The notes beneath the pieces are model-generated. The model was not told where the DNA came from and made no database searches. It worked only from the letters and a program-made list of their open reading frames with translations. Positions 22,377-29,672 of a stretch of 30,525 nt of DNA are shown one piece after another (the stretch's first letter is position 1; the number at the start of each line of letters is the position of its first letter). The translations under genes were made by a program, and so were the position numbers. The stretch comes from an uncultured Bdellovibrionales bacterium (lineage in GTDB: Bacteria; Bdellovibrionota; Bdellovibrionia; Bdellovibrionales; JAMPXM01). The stretch is from NCBI GenBank assembly GCA_937927435.1, contig CALBDW010000148.1:1-30525 (forward strand), given 5' to 3'.

Positions 22377-22823
22377 GTGTTGAATCCGAATGCCGACGTT
22401 GAGAACGTACAAGAAGCGAAGCTCAAGAAGGCACCGGTGGTCACCGAAGAAGTTGAGGACGATATCGACCTCGATTCGATTCCCGATATTCTGGCCTTGC
22501 CGGAAGATAAGTACCCCAAGTTCACCTTGGCCAAGAACAAAGCGCGGTTCTTGCGCATGGTGAGCTGGTACAAGAATAAGCAAGAGTGGCTGGAAGTGGC
22601 GCCCTTGAGCGGCGTGACCAAACTCTTCAAGCATCAAACAAAAGAACTCGTCGGCATTCGGGCAAGCAAGCTCGATTACGAAATGGAACTCGAGACGGGA
22701 ACGCTCACGCCGTCACAGCGCGCTTACCGTCGTGACGAGCTGAAGATGTGCAAAGTCCACGAGAAAATGGCCGTTAACCTCATTGCGAAAATGCAGGTTA
22801 AAATTAAAAGCGGCCGCCGCTAA
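22377..22823 (+). CDS. unknown protein, monocistronic
   Basis: A 148-residue soluble protein I do not recognise. The N-terminal third is acidic and probably flexible (EEVEDDIDLDSIPDILALPEDKYP). The rest is basic and helical (FTLAKNKARFLRMVSWYKNKQEWLEVAP, then RAYRRDELKMCKVHEKMAVNLIAKM), ending in KIKSGRR. The mix of acidic head and basic helical body could suit nucleic-acid or ribosome binding, but this is a guess. A GGGGAGG site serves GTG 22377; TTG 22380, the next codon, is an equally possible start. The gene has its own extended -10 promoter and a strong terminator, so it is expressed alone and probably well. Confidence 0.75.
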   Translation: MLNPNADVENVQEAKLKKAPVVTEEVEDDIDLDSIPDILALPEDKYPKFTLAKNKARFLRMVSWYKNKQEWLEVAPLSGVTKLFKHQTKELVGIRASKLDYEMELETGTLTPSQRAYRRDELKMCKVHEKMAVNLIAKMQVKIKSGRR

Positions 22824-22840
22824 TTTATTCCGATCTTTCG

Positions 22841-22878
22841 AAAAAAAGCGGCACGGGTAGGAGCGTGCCGCTTTTTTT
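22841..22878 (+). terminator. strong intrinsic terminator
   Basis: GCGGCACG (22848-22855) and CGTGCCGC (22864-22871) form a perfect 8-bp stem followed by seven T and preceded by seven A. It should work in both directions. It closes the unknown gene ending at 22823. Confidence 0.93.
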
Positions 22879-22879
22879 G

Positions 22880-23183
22880 TGTCCGGGTTTTTTCCTGGTA
22901 GTATGGATCCTCTTTAACCTTCGTCCCGTCTCATTTCGAACCTCTGTGATTTCAAAGTGTTAGAGATTGGCACGCGAAAAATCTCATTTAGAGGAAATTT
23001 TTTCCTCATTTTCTCGGAATGGGCCGCCGATATGGTTCATGTGAGTCAGGATGACTCATTGACGGCTCATTGACGGCTCATTCAGTTGAGTCTTGAGAGC
23101 TAGCGCCGGAAGGATACGGTGCTTGGACATAAGAACGGTGCTGCTGCTCTCGGGCACCGGAACTCTACTCGGGAGGTCTTGGT
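22880..23183 (+). promoter_or_regulatory. long upstream region of the Fis-type gene
   Basis: About 300 bases without a gene. It begins with a possible extended -10 promoter (TGG then TAGTAT at 22899-22904, TTGTGT 16 bases upstream). It then holds a GAGATT/AATCTC inverted repeat (22963-22985) and a perfect AT-rich hairpin GAGGAAA/TTTCCTC (22991-23007) followed by ATTTTC, which could act as a weak attenuator. The 11-bp repeat cluster follows (23042-23092). A CGGTGC/GCACCG stem (23136-23141 with 23154-23159) comes just before the ribosome site GGGAGGT. A second CGGTGC copy at 23117-23122 could compete for the same partner. Confidence 0.4.
23042..23092. repeat. palindrome plus three 11-bp direct repeats
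   Basis: TGAGTCA-GGA-TGACTCA (23042-23058) is a perfect palindrome. From 23053 three 11-base units follow without gaps: GACTCATTGAC, GGCTCATTGAC and GGCTCATTCAG. TGAGTC at 23087-23092 again complements the first unit. An 11-base period places each unit on the same face of the helix, as for OmpR/PhoB-type regulator sites. This is probably a regulator-binding array controlling the Fis-type gene 92 bases downstream. Confidence 0.6.
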
Positions 23184-23600
23184 ATGGTACGTTCGAAGTT
23201 TATCGTGGTCAGTGACGACCAAGTGCTGATTCAGAAAGCGCAGCAGTTCGGTCAGTTGAACGGCGTTTCCGTTCAAGTGATGTCGCCGGAACAATATGAA
23301 TCCATGCAGCAGAAAAGCTCCGACATTCCTTCACTGGTTCCGGGCCACAGTGCCGTAGAAGGCGGCAAGATTTTGCAATTCCCTGGGACGGGCTATACGC
23401 CGTCCGTCGAAAGCCGTCCGACAGTGACGACGATCAACCAACTCGAAGCGACCGCGATCGAGAACGCGATCATGGCGTTTAAAGGCAATCTGACAGAAGC
23501 CGCGAAGGCGCTTGGAATCGGCCGCGCGACTCTCTACCGCAAAGTGAAGCAGTACAATATCGATCCTTCCGCTGCACGTAACCGCAAGAAAGCGGCATAA
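23184..23600 (+). CDS. short Fis-type DNA-binding protein
   Basis: A 138-residue protein. The C-terminal 45 residues are a Fis-type helix-turn-helix (HTH_8): LEATAIENAIMAFKGNLTEAAKALGIGRATLYRKVKQYNI. This is the domain that ends NtrC-family enhancer-binding proteins. The N-terminal 60 residues (KFIVVSDDQVLIQKAQQFGQLNGVSVQVM) have an alternating strand/helix look, perhaps a shrunken receiver-like module, and there is no AAA+ ATPase domain. It therefore cannot activate sigma-54 by itself and is more likely a nucleoid or repressor-type DNA binder. ATG 23184 has GGGAGGT upstream. The elaborate upstream region suggests tight control, possibly including autoregulation. Confidence 0.85.
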   Translation: MVRSKFIVVSDDQVLIQKAQQFGQLNGVSVQVMSPEQYESMQQKSSDIPSLVPGHSAVEGGKILQFPGTGYTPSVESRPTVTTINQLEATAIENAIMAFKGNLTEAAKALGIGRATLYRKVKQYNIDPSAARNRKKAA

Positions 23601-23638
23601 ACGTGAAGTAGAGTTCCTGGAATTTTTTGATCTCCTTA

Positions 23639-23668
23639 AAAGCCGGGCTTCGTGAAGCTCGGCTTTTT
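23639..23668 (+). terminator. intrinsic terminator of the Fis-type gene
   Basis: A 12-bp stem (AAAGCCGGGCTT with AAGCTCGGCTTT, one G-U pair, CGTG loop) is followed by further T. It sits 39 bases after the Fis-type stop and only 34 bases before the next start, so the S41 gene either has a promoter overlapping this hairpin or relies on read-through. Confidence 0.9.
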
Positions 23669-23701
23669 CATATCTATGGCGGCAGGACTTTGGAGTCGCG
23701 C

Positions 23702-24937
23702 ATGAAAGCGGTCGTCAGGATTTTTCTTTTCGTGGTGACGGCGCTGGTTGCCTGCATAGGCTCGGTTAAGAATTCCTACCGGAAAGCCGCGCACGAGGTC
23801 TGCGATCTGATCGACGTCCATTATTACCTGCGCGAAACCGAAGAAGCGCAGAAGTTCATCCGTCAGTGCCGCCGCTACGCGGAGCGCACGGATTTTCCCT
23901 TATCAAGATCGGAAAACATCGCCCGGCTAAACCGGGTTTTATCGGCTCTTCCGACCTCGCATCTGAGCATTTACGCGCCTGCAGAAAATCGGCAGATGTG
24001 GGAGCATCATGGATACGACACGGGCCTTCGTGTGCGTATTATCGAGGACGTTCTGGTTGTTTACGAGGTTCTCGGAGGAAGCCCCGCGGCCCGGGCGGGA
24101 ATCAAACCGGGAGATATCGTTGTTTCTTTGGACGGGGAACTGATTTCGCCCAATGAAGCGCGCTCGCGGGCCGGCGTCTACGAAATCGAACGGCGAACGG
24201 AGGGGCGCGTTTGGGAAGTGGAATTGGTCCCCTCTCTCATCAAAGAAGACTTGCGGCCGAGGCTCACGGATCTTGGCGGCGGGCGAGGATTACTGACGAT
24301 CAGAAGTTTCCTTTCCCAGTACTTTGAAATCCCCGAGTGGAAACATCTCGCTCGTGAGCTTTCGAATTACCGGCGGCTTGTCATCGACGTCCGCGAAAAC
24401 GTCGGCGGAAGCTTTCCGGCGATGCTGCGCGCGCTTTCGCCGTTCCGCTGCCACGAGCCTTATGTGGGTCGGCTTTACAAGTCGAGCCTTGCAGGAGGAG
24501 AGAGTGCGGAAGACCTATTGGACGTTACGGACGCCGAAAGCCAGATCAGGCAGTTGGAGAGATTCAAAGAAGTGCGTTTGCGCACGTTCGATGGCTACGG
24601 TTGTTTCGAAGGCCCGGTTGTTCTTCTCATCGATTCCGATAGTAGTTCCGTCACGGAAATATTCGCCTACGCGTTTTTAACGCGTCCAAGATCGGAAGTC
24701 ATGGGGCATGCGACAGCCGGGCAAGTAGTTATGGCCCGTTGGTTTCCGATCCCCTCGCTCGGATCGGATGAATACCAAATTTCGATCCCGATCGCAGGTT
24801 TCGAGACTGCTAGCGGCCTTAAGCTTGAAGACAATGGCGTTCATCCGCGCCGTTACTTAAATTACGACTTGAATCTCGCTCTCGAAGGGCGCGATTCGTG
24901 GATCGTCGAGGCCTTGCGGGTGCTCGAGAAACTCTAA
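23702..24937 (+). CDS. S41 family peptidase, predicted lipoprotein
   Basis: A 411-residue exported protease. The N-terminus (MKAVVRIFLFVVTALVAC) is a signal peptide with lipobox LVAC, so C18 would be lipidated. A PDZ domain spans about 110-150 (YEVLGGSPAARAGIKPGDIVVSLDGE). The tail-specific protease domain carries LVIDVRENVGGSF and the serine region DSDSSSVTEIFAYAF, with S316 as probable nucleophile. The CtpA-type catalytic lysine is replaced: the segment reads GHATAGQVV, as in S41B/tricorn-like members that use Ser-His instead. A histidine at the expected place is in PTSHLSIY. The start is ATG 23702 with TTGGAG upstream; a longer frame back to 23627 runs through the terminator and is rejected. 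Confidence 0.85.
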   Translation: MKAVVRIFLFVVTALVACIGSVKNSYRKAAHEVCDLIDVHYYLRETEEAQKFIRQCRRYAERTDFPLSRSENIARLNRVLSALPTSHLSIYAPAENRQMWEHHGYDTGLRVRIIEDVLVVYEVLGGSPAARAGIKPGDIVVSLDGELISPNEARSRAGVYEIERRTEGRVWEVELVPSLIKEDLRPRLTDLGGGRGLLTIRSFLSQYFEIPEWKHLARELSNYRRLVIDVRENVGGSFPAMLRALSPFRCHEPYVGRLYKSSLAGGESAEDLLDVTDAESQIRQLERFKEVRLRTFDGYGCFEGPVVLLIDSDSSSVTEIFAYAFLTRPRSEVMGHATAGQVVMARWFPIPSLGSDEYQISIPIAGFETASGLKLEDNGVHPRRYLNYDLNLALEGRDSWIVEALRVLEKL

Positions 24938-24944
24938 ACCGTCT

Positions 24945-24967
24945 CGATTTGAGAATTTCTCGAATCG
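24945..24967 (+). terminator. hairpin after the S41 gene
   Basis: CGATTTGAGAA and TTCTCGAATCG face each other around a central T, with one G-U pair, and TGTGTTTT follows. It starts 7 bases after the S41 stop and may end its transcript. The rest of the gap to 25097 holds an isolated perfect -35 hexamer TTGACA (24998-25003) without a matching -10. Confidence 0.35.
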
Positions 24968-25096
24968 CGACATGTGTTTTGACGCCTGATCACCGTTTTG
25001 ACAGTTTCGGAGCTTATTTCCCCCTTCTTTTTGCCGATAGTTAGGCATGAGCCTCGCATATCAAGTTTTTCGGTTGGATCAGTGCGGGAGGCGCGC

Positions 25097-25783
25097 ATGA
25101 AAAAGAAAGACAACGTCATCGATTTGACTGAGAGAATAAAAGAGCCAAACTATAAAGAGTACTTAAAGGGGCTCAAAGTGCGGTTCGATCTCGAACATAC
25201 CAAAGTCGCGCTCTCGACATCCCTCTTGTCGATCGTCATTCTCGTTACTTTAGCAAATAATAACCTGATGAGTTCGGCCGTTGAGACGAAGGCTGAACCG
25301 GCGCAAGTTGCGCGCGGAATCGCGAGCGTGCCTGGTGAAAGTGTGACGTTCGCCTCGACTTCGCCCGGAATTGAAAATCCTCAGTTGCTGAAGGAACTGG
25401 CCAAACGCGACCTCGGTCCGGATGCGGCGGTCGGCAGAAAGCCGAGCGCGCTTGAGAAGCTCGCGTTTGAAGTTCTCGAAGGGAAGTATGCGGTCCGTGT
25501 GCGTGACGGCCTGCTTGATGAAATCGAGTTGGTTGAAGGCGCCATCACCGACGCAAAGGAGATCCAAAGCGTCCAATCGTTCATTAACGGCCAGCGCGAT
25601 TTGCTCCCTCGCTACGACCGTCTCGTTCAAGTCGGTTCGGAGCGTTCGGGCTCGGATCAGATCCAGACTTTCCAGCTGGTCAATGAGGTGAGCATTCCGG
25701 TCGCACAAGTCGAAGTTAGGCTCGCCGAAAGCGGGCGCCTCGTCGGCCTGCGTGTGGCCCAACTTCAGACCAGCGTGAAATAA
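25097..25783 (+). CDS. single-pass membrane protein of unknown function
   Basis: A 228-residue protein with a charged cytoplasmic N-terminus (KKKDNVIDLTERIKEPNYKEYLKGLKVRF), one membrane segment (about residues 36-53, KVALSTSLLSIVILVTLANN) and a mostly periplasmic C-terminal domain. That domain has a mixed strand/helix pattern (KYAVRVRDGLLDEIELVEGAIT) and a final strand-rich part. No enzyme motif is seen. GGGAGG precedes ATG 25097; a longer open frame from 24998 has no ribosome site. The next gene starts 45 bases later in the same frame and direction, so an operon with the RDD and rhomboid genes is likely. Confidence 0.72.
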   Translation: MKKKDNVIDLTERIKEPNYKEYLKGLKVRFDLEHTKVALSTSLLSIVILVTLANNNLMSSAVETKAEPAQVARGIASVPGESVTFASTSPGIENPQLLKELAKRDLGPDAAVGRKPSALEKLAFEVLEGKYAVRVRDGLLDEIELVEGAITDAKEIQSVQSFINGQRDLLPRYDRLVQVGSERSGSDQIQTFQLVNEVSIPVAQVEVRLAESGRLVGLRVAQLQTSVK

Positions 25784-25801
25784 GAATTTGGACGTCATGA
25801 C

Positions 25802-25842
25802 TCTTCAAGGACCTGCCGATAAGCGGATATGGTCCTTGAAGA
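25802..25842 (+). promoter_or_regulatory. perfect 12-bp hairpin at the start codon of the RDD gene
   Basis: Bases 25802-25813 (TCTTCAAGGACC) are exactly complementary to 25831-25842 (GGTCCTTGAAGA). Inside the loop CCG and CGG can add an inner stem. The ATG of the next gene is at 25829-25831, at the base of the loop, and its weak ribosome site is in the loop. In the mRNA this would strongly limit initiation unless opened. As DNA it is also a long perfect inverted repeat that could bind protein. Confidence 0.6.
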
Positions 25843-27790
25843 TTTCTCGTTACCTGAACGCGGCGCGGTCCCGCGCGGCGGCAGCTTCCAGTCGAGTTCA
25901 CACGAGGAGCGCGGTCCTTGGCCGGCGTCTCCGAGAGACCGTTTGGCTGCGACTGTTGCGGACTTTATCGTCTTCCTTCCCATTCTCGCTCTCGTCATCG
26001 CGCCTTTTAGCCGCGAGGCGCGTGAAGCTCAGATTCTCGGTTCCGAAGAAGCTTGGAGCGCCGCTGTCGGGTCGGCTTTGGCGGCCGGGTTCTTTGCTCT
26101 GCTTGTTTATCAGACCCTCACTGTTTTGGTCTTCGGAGCAACGCCGGGGAAGTTGGCGTTGGGCTTAAGGGTCGTGTCGACGTCCTTGCCAGGCGGGCAT
26201 CGTCCACGGCCTATTGAGGCGTTCTTACGTGCTCTCTTTTGGTGTCTTGAAGTCTGTTTGCTTGGAATTCCTTGGCTTGCCGTTTTCTCAAACGAGCGCC
26301 GTCGGCCCGTGCACGATCGCGTCGCCGATACGGAAGTGGTGACATACTCCAAATCAAGACGGGCCGTCCCTGCGGAACCTTCGCTCGTTGAGATGTCACT
26401 TGCGAGCGGCTTTCAATCGGCGACCCTCGCTGTTTGCGCGATGGTTCTCACGGTAGAGATCACACGGATCCAAACCCGCTACGCATCTCTTGAATCGAAG
26501 ATCATGCGGCTGGAAGAGGAAGGCTATGTTTGTCCCGAAATCAAGGAGGCGATCGATAAGTCATCTGTTCGACGTCTTGATTCCACGAAAGACCGGCTCG
26601 AAACGGCCTTAAGCCTTTATCTTTCGGGCGCCGTGGAAAAAATTTGTGTTGAAGCGGAAGCTGAACTGGCGCTTTGGAAGAACGAGGAAGCGCCCCTTGC
26701 ATATTTCGCAAAAGCCGTCGCCTTTGAAGATATTGAAAAAGCGGAGCCCTATTTTGAAAAGGCTTGTGACGAGTCGATGCGCGGCGATGTTTGCAAGGCC
26801 GTCGCACTGATTCGCGGCTCGGTGCGAGAAGCCGAGGAAGAGGGAGAACGCGACCGCGACGCTGAGAACCAACACGAGCGCGAAACCTTGAAGGTCTTGA
26901 CCTCCATCGACGAGACCAGCCCCGATTATCTCCGCACTCTGGCGGTTCGTTATTTGGTTGAAAAACGCGATAACGAAAGCGCCTTATCGCTCCTTGATGC
27001 CGCCATGAGTTTCGACGGCGCCCGCGACTTCGCGGCCCAAGAACGCGCCAAAGCCCTGTGGCGTCTCGGGCGAAAAGAGGAAGCGCGCGCGGCCTTGACC
27101 TCCGCGCTCTTTTTGCTGGGTCCGGAAGGGCGTTTGAACTTGGCGCAATGGTTCTGCCGGAATGAAGTTCTGGCGAGCGGATGTTCGTCCGAGAGTACGG
27201 CGGCCTGCTCGCAGGTCCGCGAGGCCGTCAATGATAACGAAGCTTGGCTCCACCGTCCTGAAATTGCCTCGGCCTATCTTCATACCGTGAGTTGTTCGGC
27301 GAAAGAGGAGTCGCTCCAGTCGTTAACGGAGCGCCTGCCGTTTATGACCGGGCGGCGGGTGGCGGCAGCGCTTCTGAAAGCGCAAAAAGGTGAGCGCCGA
27401 GAGGCGGTTCTTGAATTGCAGGAGATTCTAAAGGGGAGCTCAAGCAACCGCGGCGTGTTTTTGACCGATGCGAACGTGTTGCTCGCGTCGATCGCCGAAA
27501 ACACCGACGAGCTTGCGCCCGTTCAGTCCGCATGGAGCCGGATGGACGAGAGGTCGGAAGGCTGGCTCACTGTCGGCCGCAGCCTTTTAAAGAATCTCGT
27601 TCGATTGGGATCGTGGGATGCGGCCCTGACCACGGGCCTTAAGCTCCGTCAAGAGGATCGTTTTGACCGGGAGTCACTTGAGCTCACCTTACTTGCGGCC
27701 AAAAAGGCCGGGCGCCCTATTGTTGAGCAAACGCTCTTAACAGGCGCCGAAAGACGGCCATCCAGTTTGCAGAAAAGGAGTCGCAAGTGA
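25829..27790 (+). CDS. RDD-domain membrane protein with TPR-like helical tail
   Basis: A 653-residue protein. Residues about 34-170 form an RDD domain: SPRDRLAATVADFIVFLP, then VYQTLTVLVFGATPGKLALGLRVV, then RRPVHDRVADTEVV, with three membrane segments. A fourth hydrophobic stretch follows (about 195-212). The remaining 430 residues are helical repeats with TPR/Sel1-like periodicity (EALALWKNEEAPLAYFAKAVAF-type units, cysteine-rich in places: ACDESMRGDVCKAVAL). The tail is probably a scaffold for protein contacts. RDD proteins are poorly understood membrane proteins. ATG 25829 is the only reasonable start but lies in a hairpin and has a weak ribosome site. The stop overlaps the rhomboid start by 4 bases. 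Confidence 0.78.
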   Translation: MVLEDFSLPERGAVPRGGSFQSSSHEERGPWPASPRDRLAATVADFIVFLPILALVIAPFSREAREAQILGSEEAWSAAVGSALAAGFFALLVYQTLTVLVFGATPGKLALGLRVVSTSLPGGHRPRPIEAFLRALFWCLEVCLLGIPWLAVFSNERRRPVHDRVADTEVVTYSKSRRAVPAEPSLVEMSLASGFQSATLAVCAMVLTVEITRIQTRYASLESKIMRLEEEGYVCPEIKEAIDKSSVRRLDSTKDRLETALSLYLSGAVEKICVEAEAELALWKNEEAPLAYFAKAVAFEDIEKAEPYFEKACDESMRGDVCKAVALIRGSVREAEEEGERDRDAENQHERETLKVLTSIDETSPDYLRTLAVRYLVEKRDNESALSLLDAAMSFDGARDFAAQERAKALWRLGRKEEARAALTSALFLLGPEGRLNLAQWFCRNEVLASGCSSESTAACSQVREAVNDNEAWLHRPEIASAYLHTVSCSAKEESLQSLTERLPFMTGRRVAAALLKAQKGERREAVLELQEILKGSSSNRGVFLTDANVLLASIAENTDELAPVQSAWSRMDERSEGWLTVGRSLLKNLVRLGSWDAALTTGLKLRQEDRFDRESLELTLLAAKKAGRPIVEQTLLTGAERRPSSLQKRSRK

Positions 27791-28809
27791 TCTTTCCGGT
27801 CTTAAGAGGACTTCTTTCTCCGCTGCTCATTCCAGTAACGTTTCTTCTGTTTTCGCTGAATCTTTTGGTTTTCATCGTCACTCTGGGTGAAAACGAGGAG
27901 GGCGACCGGAAAATCGAAGCGATTCTGAGCAACCGTTCGTTCATCGAAACGCAAGGAGCCGCTTTCGCGCAAATGATCTCCCGTCAAGATGGGGCGTCGG
28001 TCTTTTCTCCGATGCTTCATCAATTGGCTGCGAAAGCATTAAACGGCGACTCGGATTCCCGGCGTTTGCTCGGCAACTTGGCGGTTCGGAACGCGACTTT
28101 CATGAGAGACGCCGAAAATTATGACTTCGTCGGAGACGAGATTGCGCTCGAAAAATGGCGCTCGGCTTTTAAGGAACTCAAGAGCGTTCAAGCCGAGCAC
28201 CCGACCTACCAATGGGGTTTGAGCCGTCTCCACAACGGTTGGCTTCAGTACATCACGTACCAGTTCTCCCATAGCGGGATCGTGCATCTTTTCTGGAACA
28301 TGGTTTTCCTCCTGCTCTTCGGCGGATTCGTCGAGACAACGCTGGGAGGAAGCTTCGTCATTCTTTCGTATTTGGGCGGGGGACTTCTCGGCGCGTTCGC
28401 GTACTCGAAGTTGTCCGGGATTTCGTCGTCCCCGCTTGTCGGGGCGAGCGCGGCGGTGAGCGCGTTAATCGCTTTTGTCGGAATCGTGGGCATGGTCCGG
28501 AAACGCAAATTGCGTTTTTTCTATTGGTTGCTTCCGGCGGAAGGCTATTACGGATTCGCCTATCTCCCGAGCTGGCTCGTGCTTTTGGTGATGCTGCTTC
28601 CCGACTTGGGCGGGTATTTGGCTGCCACTCGCGATTTCGGTTCGGTCGCCTACAGTGCGCATTTAGGGGGAGCGGCTTGGGGCTTCGCCATGGCCGCGGC
28701 TCTCTCCGTCGGGCTTCTTCGCTCTGAACGGGAAAAGCCTTTCAGAGCTCAGCATTCCTCTCAAATTGAACCCCCAGGGGACTCTCAAAACGGACCCAAA
28801 GCCGCTTAA
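27787..28809 (+). CDS. rhomboid family intramembrane serine protease
   Basis: A 340-residue polytopic membrane protein. The rhomboid core is complete: HLFWN (H167 to N171, the H-x3-N oxyanion residues), GASA with nucleophile S221, and the catalytic histidine H292 in YSAHLGGAAWGF. A first membrane segment (about residues 10-34) is followed by an unusually large extramembrane region of about 120 residues before the core. Rhomboids cut transmembrane proteins within or near the bilayer. It starts at GTG 27787 with AAAAGGAG upstream and overlaps the RDD gene stop by GTGA, a sign of translational coupling and shared function. Natural substrates are unknown; the RDD or one-TM neighbours are candidates. 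Confidence 0.9.
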   Translation: MIFPVLRGLLSPLLIPVTFLLFSLNLLVFIVTLGENEEGDRKIEAILSNRSFIETQGAAFAQMISRQDGASVFSPMLHQLAAKALNGDSDSRRLLGNLAVRNATFMRDAENYDFVGDEIALEKWRSAFKELKSVQAEHPTYQWGLSRLHNGWLQYITYQFSHSGIVHLFWNMVFLLLFGGFVETTLGGSFVILSYLGGGLLGAFAYSKLSGISSSPLVGASAAVSALIAFVGIVGMVRKRKLRFFYWLLPAEGYYGFAYLPSWLVLLVMLLPDLGGYLAATRDFGSVAYSAHLGGAAWGFAMAAALSVGLLRSEREKPFRAQHSSQIEPPGDSQNGPKAA

Positions 28810-28860
28810 CAGCCTGTTTTACTGAAATTGGTGCACCTTACAAAAATTTACAGTCGATGA

Positions 28861-28874
28861 ATAATTATAATTAT
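28861..28874. promoter_or_regulatory. 14-bp palindrome containing a perfect -10 hexamer
   Basis: ATAATTA-TAATTAT is a perfect 14-bp palindrome, and TATAAT (28866-28871) lies inside it. No good -35 is at the normal distance. It is 104 bases upstream of the L,D-transpeptidase start. A further CAAAGG/CCTTTG hairpin lies at 28912-28930. A promoter here would be controlled by whatever binds the palindrome. Confidence 0.45.
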
Positions 28875-28977
28875 GGCCGTTTATTCCCCCTCGAAATCCT
28901 TCGGCAATTGTCAAAGGTCCTGGGCCTTTGTAATTGGAGGGCAGCTTCTTTCTACGTCCAATCCAGGGGGAATCCTA

Positions 28978-29634
28978 ATGAAACGGGCCTTTTTATTTGC
29001 GTTCTTGATCGGCTTCCTGTCGGCGCCGATGGTGTCCTTCGCTCAATATGAAACTTCATATGCGGCCGAATCGTACGACGAGTCCGACGGGGAATACGCC
29101 CAAGAACTCGAAGAAGTGGGTTATCACACTCATGAAGACGAGTGGGAAAACTACACGTTTCAAGAGTTCCTTTGGAATCACATGCCCCTTCAGTTCTACA
29201 GCGGCAAGAAAGGCAGCTGCTACCGCATTTCCTGCCGCGTTTGGGCCGATATCGATAAGACCACGCAAACGATGTACCTCTACGTAGATGGAAGTCTGTA
29301 TGCGACTTGGCCGGTCTCGACGGGACTGAGCCTCGACACGCCCAATATGGATACGCACCCGAACGGACGCATCTACACGGCTTACACCTCTAAAAAGCAT
29401 CCGGGCGGCGATTACAAAGGTTTGGGTAATATGCCGTACGCCGTTTTCATCCGCGGTGGTATCGCGATTCATGGCACTCCGCAAAGCAACTGGAAGCGCC
29501 TTGGTAAGCCCGCCTCTCATGGCTGCATCCGCTTGCACCCGGATAACGCTTTGATCTTCCGCGACCTGGTGAAATCAGTCGGTATTTATCAAACGTGGGT
29601 GACAATTCGCGGAGTCCGTCCCAAAATAAAATAA
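28978..29634 (+). CDS. L,D-transpeptidase (YkuD domain), exported
   Basis: A 218-residue periplasmic peptidoglycan enzyme. The signal peptide is MKRAFLFAFLIGFLSAPMVSFA. An acidic, tyrosine-rich spacer follows (about 23-65), then the YkuD catalytic domain. The domain has TMYLYVDGSLYATWPVSTG at its start, H165 in IAIHGTP, and the active-site SHGCIRL with H181 and C183. Such enzymes form 3-3 crosslinks, attach lipoproteins or, in Bdellovibrio, modify self or prey walls; the exact role is not shown here. ATG 28978 has AGGGGG upstream and begins the signal peptide, so the in-frame upstream ATG at 28873 is rejected. A small lipoprotein gene follows after 38 bases. Confidence 0.92.
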   Translation: MKRAFLFAFLIGFLSAPMVSFAQYETSYAAESYDESDGEYAQELEEVGYHTHEDEWENYTFQEFLWNHMPLQFYSGKKGSCYRISCRVWADIDKTTQTMYLYVDGSLYATWPVSTGLSLDTPNMDTHPNGRIYTAYTSKKHPGGDYKGLGNMPYAVFIRGGIAIHGTPQSNWKRLGKPASHGCIRLHPDNALIFRDLVKSVGIYQTWVTIRGVRPKIK

Positions 29635-29672
29635 AGTAGAATCATCTATTCGGATCTAAGGAGGGATTCGGC

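Noticed and set aside
22966..22985. TTGGCACGCG considered as a sigma-54 -24 box.
   Set aside because: The -12 GC element is missing at the required spacing.
25033..25040. GCCGATAG upstream of the one-TM gene, resembling a sigma-28 -10.
   Set aside because: No TAAAG-like -35 at the right distance. The similar GCCGATAT near 23030 also lacks one.
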